This document shows positions 59,870 through 64,000 of a DNA stretch of 64,000 nucleotides, one piece after another (the stretch's first letter is position 1; every line of letters begins with the position of its first letter). The translations under genes and the position numbers were made by a program. Origin of the DNA: Solea solea (Eukaryota; Chordata; Actinopteri; Pleuronectiformes; Soleidae); contig NC_081154.1 in the NCBI RefSeq assembly GCF_958295425.1, forward strand, positions 3,073,139 through 3,137,138, read 5' to 3'. The notes below the pieces were generated by a model. The model saw only the letters and a list, made by a program, of their open reading frames with translations, was not told the DNA's origin and did no database searches.

Positions 59870-60140
59870 ACGGTGGCAGCACAGCAACCACAAGAGCCAT
59901 GATGGATCTAATTTGTATCCCGATGAACATGAAACACCCAGAACCACAGCACTATTCGCTGTCCGTTTTTCTGTGACGTAGCGGTCAACAGGAAACTGAT
60001 TCAACACACACTAGCTTATAGAGAGATACAGCGCCATCTACTGAGGCGGAGTCAGACGTACGCGCCCAATAAATGGATTTTCTCCTGCGTTTGAATACTC
60101 AGACTCTGCAAGTTGTCCGATTGCCTGACTCAGAACTAGG
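59870..60140. mobile_element. Partial TTAGTCGGACTAA-family element (3' half)
   Basis: Shares GCAACCACAAGAGCCATG with 46.2 kb, and GGAGTCAGACGTACGCG and CTCTGCAAGTTGTCCG with 19.33-19.38 kb. The 5' palindromic part is missing. Confidence 0.55.
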
Positions 60141-60149
60141 GGAAACTAA

Positions 60150-62790
60150 AACTACAAGTTATTGTTAAGGGAGTTTTGATCCATAAGAACTAATCAGGAC
60201 GTAAATGCACGTCATCATTTCTAAAGGTCTGTTTTTTGGGCTCTAAAATGCTGGGGGGAGTATTGATGGCAGGTGTATGGATGAAGCCTCCAATGAGGTG
60301 AAAAAATATAGCTCCACTTGACTGGTAAAAGCGCATGCAGGGCATCGATGCTACAGTCGGATAGCATCTCTGCAGGTTGAGCACCATTTGGCTGTTCTGT
60401 TCACGCTTATGTCGAAGCTACGAAACAGAGAAAGTGAAAGATAGGAGAGGATGGCAAACTGAATAATGACGGTGTTCTGTGGGGGATAATTGTGTTAACT
60501 CCTGATAAGCTCTGACACGCCAGGCTTCCCAGCAGCCCCTGGCACTCCTGTTCTCACCTCTACACATGAGCAAGCTCATCTGTGAACACCCCCCGCACCT
60601 CTTTACACATTTAACTGTGGCATATTTTCCCTTATTTAACATGCAAATGCTGATACACAAGGATACAAAAACACCCCCAAGACATATACTCACTCACTCA
60701 AACACACACAGAGACAGACAGGCAGGCAGACAGACAGACAGACAGACAAATGCACACACGAACCAGACTTCCACTTTCTTATGTTGTCACTGAGGCTTAG
60801 TCTTTACTGTTCGGGCAAAGATTGTTGGCAATCTGGACGGAAAGACTGGAAAAACTCCAGAGACAGCAGAGAGAGAGAGAGAGAGAGAAAATAAGAAAAT
60901 CATGCTGCAAGCTACAGCAAAGATGAGTTGGATAAATGATGTGTGCGTATCGTCATGTGTGTACCTAGAATTTCTAATTTGTATAGATTTGAAAACAAAA
61001 ATGATCTCCAAAGAAAGTGTAGGTCACATCACCCTAGTTGCAGAAACACATGTATTTTCTTATCATGACCGATGAGACCCAAACACAAAGTGACATGTCT
61101 GCAATAACTTCGACTAAACCTCAAACCCAGGAGTTTCAAAATAAAAGTATTGTTTTCAAGGCTTGCGAAATGTGGGTGTAAACGGAGCAAAAGTGATTTA
61201 ATTCTACAATGACTTGTGTGACAGTGTGCGCTGGAGCCTGAGAATGAACGTGCCAAACAAACTCCCGACTTTTGCCACGGCCCGCTGACGTTTTTGTTAC
61301 CCCTGACACTTTAACATATTATGTTTCTTCTTTATTTTCTGGCTGTTGCCCATCGCCTTTCACCGCCGAGTGGGAAAAGTAATGTAGTTCAGGGGGAGCA
61401 TGTAAGGTGGAACAATGGCTCAAAAATATTGAATGCGGGGTGAAAGGGATCCGGGGTTTGAATGACAATAGGCCAGAGCTGGGGGTGAGGACTGATGATG
61501 TGAGGGGGTGGCGGGACCAGATTGATGATAGATTTCCACTGGTTAAATATTATCAGGCTTCTTTTTCCCTCCACTCCCCCCCGACCCCCGGTATCACACA
61601 GTGAATGGTAAGATGTGGACAGCTAATGATCTGCCCTCCTGAGCCTTTCACTTTCCTTTTTTTTTTTTTGTATTATCCTATTTACTTACTATTGAAACAG
61701 TCTCCTCTCTCGACGAGTTCACAACACAGATGGTTCGGGTCACCATAGTGACTGCCCCAGCGCTCTTTATATCAGTGCAAAGGCCTTCTGTGCTCTTTCC
61801 TTTTCAACTTAGGAAGTGTTTTTTTTGTTCACAGATGGCGCGCTCAAATAAATGATTGGCCCAGCTGCAAATTTGGAGCAATTTTTTATTGAATTTTTCC
61901 CGGATGAATCAGAATGGCTGGAGAGGGAGAGATGTAGGTCACCTCTGTCGCAACTCTCACAACTTCTTAACATTTTCGACAGCTCGACTTGCAAAAAAGC
62001 AGTAAAAGCATTTGGGGAAATTTGCTGGTGAGCGTCAGCAGTTATGTTAAAGAGTGGCTTACATACATGCAACACTGTTGAGCAACGGCATTGCAGACTT
62101 TTAAAATACATGTTCATTTCTCAAAGATCATGAGTTTGGGAGTCACATTAGGACTCCATGTTGGACTGGACTCTTGCTAGAAGCTGAAAAGCATGGTGAA
62201 GTCTAGACAGATGCATTTTTGGACTGCTGAAGGTTAAACATCACCACCTAACGTTTTTAAAAGAAATCAATTCCCTGCTAGTGCTTGTACACTGGGGCAA
62301 GGGCAGTAGTCCAATTACACAGCATAGTCCGATTACAACCATAGCTTGTTTGTTTGTTTGTTTGTTTTGCATCACTGCTTAAATATCAAGGGGCGGGACA
62401 AGCCGAGGCCTGAGGGCACAAAGTTTGACTTCTCCGGACTCGACGTCTTTGTGTCTGACAAAGGACGAGCCTCTTCCCTGCCTACAGTACATGTGGCTAA
62501 GCTATTAAAACGCTCTGACTGCAGAATCAGCTGAGGGGGAATGTGTGCTCTGTGAGGGCCTTTTTACTGTCAGGGTTGTCCTCAGCTTTCAGATGAAGTT
62601 GACCTATACAGACCTCCGGGACTTGCGGGTAGGAAGGGGCTGCCTCTCATCCAATTAACTCCTCTTTGTCATACGCATAAATATATGTGCATACGCACAC
62701 TGAGGAGCTGTGGTGGCGGACAGTCAGATAGTGGGTGAGAGCATGGAGAGAGAAAAGGGGGGGGGGGTAGCTTGTCCATCGACATCCCCC
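60150..62790. other. Rara intron, no gene seen
   Basis: GA tract at 60.87 kb and (GTTT)n at 62347-62366. 61.38-61.56 kb (GGGAGCATGTAAGG, GGTTAAATATTATCAGG) is unique with enhancer-like composition. 62.31-62.34 kb has AGTCCGATTA, a scrap of the TTAGTCGGACTAA family. Confidence 0.5.
60700..60750. repeat. (CAGA)n microsatellite
   Basis: CACACAGAGACAGACAGGCA then CAGA repeats to about 60749. Confidence 0.9.
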
Positions 62791-62799
62791 CATTCTTTT

Positions 62800-63090
62800 G
62801 AAATGCTTATGACTCTTCCTCCGCGCTCTGCTCCCCTCTCTTTTAATGTGGCAGAGTCATCCATTCCATTAACCCTCCTCCTGCTACCCTTCCCATGTAA
62901 GAATGAGGCAGATCCCCCCCCCACCCCACCCCCATATAGAAAGCAGGCCAACAAGACCCCACAGTGGTGATGATGGCAGGGGCATTTGTCATGCTCTGAG
63001 CCACGGCAGGCTGTTGCTATCCCAGGAGCCTTTGTTGTCCCCAACTCCCAACTTGCTAAGCAGGGGATTTCACATGTTTCATTAACACTT
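62800..63090. promoter_or_regulatory. Candidate conserved non-coding region
   Basis: Largely unique sequence, interrupted by a C-rich tract at about 62913-62933. It has CCATTCCATTAACCC, GGCATTTGTCATGC, CCTTTGTTGTCC (SOX-like) and CATGTTTCATTAACAC. Composition-based suggestion only. Confidence 0.25.
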
Positions 63091-63895
63091 GAACCGGCGA
63101 GGCACTTTTGCACACGTGCAAACACACAAATGTGCACACAAAAATGCAGAGGAGAGAGCAAGGTCATTCATGTGTCTGCTGTTGCATTTTCCTTTAAATA
63201 ATGGTGTTCTGCACCCAGCCAAGCATTTCAGTTTCATATCATCTGTACTAAAAGACATACATGCACTGGGAGTGGGCGTGGGCGTGCTGAGGAAGGAAAC
63301 AAATGGCTTCTCTCCTTTTGTAGATGTTTAGGTGCACAAAGAACGACACGTGAGCAGCAACAATGGTGGAAATTCAAGGATTTCTGTTTCTAAACCGACA
63401 ATATTGTGACAGTGAATGTTAACAGAGTTTTTCCATTCATAGCTGAAAGTTGTGGGTGTTAAGAAGCAATCAGGAAGTGAATTCTTCATCATTTCTGAGG
63501 ATCTCTGTTTCTGTCCTTCCGGACTACAACACAGCCCTGGAGTTTTTAACCCTTTAACTTATGGCCCTTTTTGCTTATTTTAACCATAAAAGGGCAGTTA
63601 TTTACAATTTACTGCATGTTAAAATAGTGTATTAACAAGAAAAACCAAACGTTTTGTTCAGAAAAAACACTGTAGTGTGTACACGAACACCAGATTTGTC
63701 TCAATGTCCAAAAAAACGGGGCCAAAAAATGGAAACTATGAATTACCGTAATAACCACACGTTTGCTTTGAGAAACCGCTGGATATTTTTTCTGATTGCA
63801 CCAACTGTCACGTAACCACAGTAATGCAAACATGTCGTCTCGATGTTAAAGGGTTAAAGGAATACTTTCAAAAGGAACATTTACCCCTGAGTTGA

Positions 63896-64000
63896 GAAAT
63901 ATCTTCATTCTTTTCTTTGTTACGTGCTCTCCAGTGACACTTGGTCCGAGGCTTGAAACTGCAGCGCTAATTCCTCAGACCTCCAATGGGATCTCCAATG
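63896..64000. mobile_element. Second copy of the hairpin element, cut by the window end
   Basis: From 63896 the sequence follows 26466 onward (TTCATTCTTTTCTTTGTTAC, GACACTTGGTCCGAGGCTTG) with few mismatches for about 70 bp. It then diverges slightly and runs off the window. Confidence 0.7.

Overview
This window is vertebrate genomic DNA, most likely from a ray-finned (percomorph-type) fish. The evidence is the very high density of CA/GT microsatellites and poly-C tracts, several dispersed repeats of the kind common in teleost genomes (hAT-like and Harbinger-like non-autonomous elements, a tRNA-headed element whose tail ends in GGAT/GAAT repeats, a LINE reverse-transcriptase relic), and one recognisable teleost-like exon. 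There are no bacterial-style operons, and almost all of the sequence is non-coding.

The only protein-coding sequence I can support is one exon at 30504-30657 on the + strand. It encodes the isoform-specific A domain of retinoic acid receptor alpha (rara, alpha-1 type N-terminus). It begins at an ATG in a strong Kozak context with an in-frame TGA just upstream, and ends in phase 1 at a consensus GTAAGT donor, at the same point (S-T-P-S-P-A/T) where vertebrate RARA splices to the exon encoding the B region and first zinc finger. That next exon was not found, so 30658-64000 would be part of a first coding intron at least 33 kb long. Upstream, 1-30503 is 5' flanking sequence and/or 5' non-coding introns of rara. 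A probable 5' leader with three short upstream ORFs lies at about 29796-30503.

Layout: 1-9 kb is microsatellites, a CpG-rich block (about 1.42-1.56 kb), an intact-looking hAT-type element with an 8-bp target duplication (3130-3591) and other repeats. 9.5-14.1 kb has several non-repetitive, homeobox-site-bearing stretches that could be conserved regulatory elements. 19-27 kb is rich in transposon relics and holds a (CTG)22 tract. 29.3-30.7 kb is the rara 5' end, preceded by an E-box-containing 14-bp minisatellite. 32.0 kb carries a 37-triplet CTG/CCG tract inside the rara intron. 34-38 kb has candidate conserved elements. 39-64 kb is repeats, including tandem arrays of 206 bp, 183 bp and 145 bp, the latter two built from a family whose hallmark is the palindrome TTAGTCGGACTAA.

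No new multi-gene system is visible. The most interesting material is the regulatory and repeat architecture around the rara 5' end. Claims of conservation or regulatory function are inferences from sequence appearance and were not checked by alignment.
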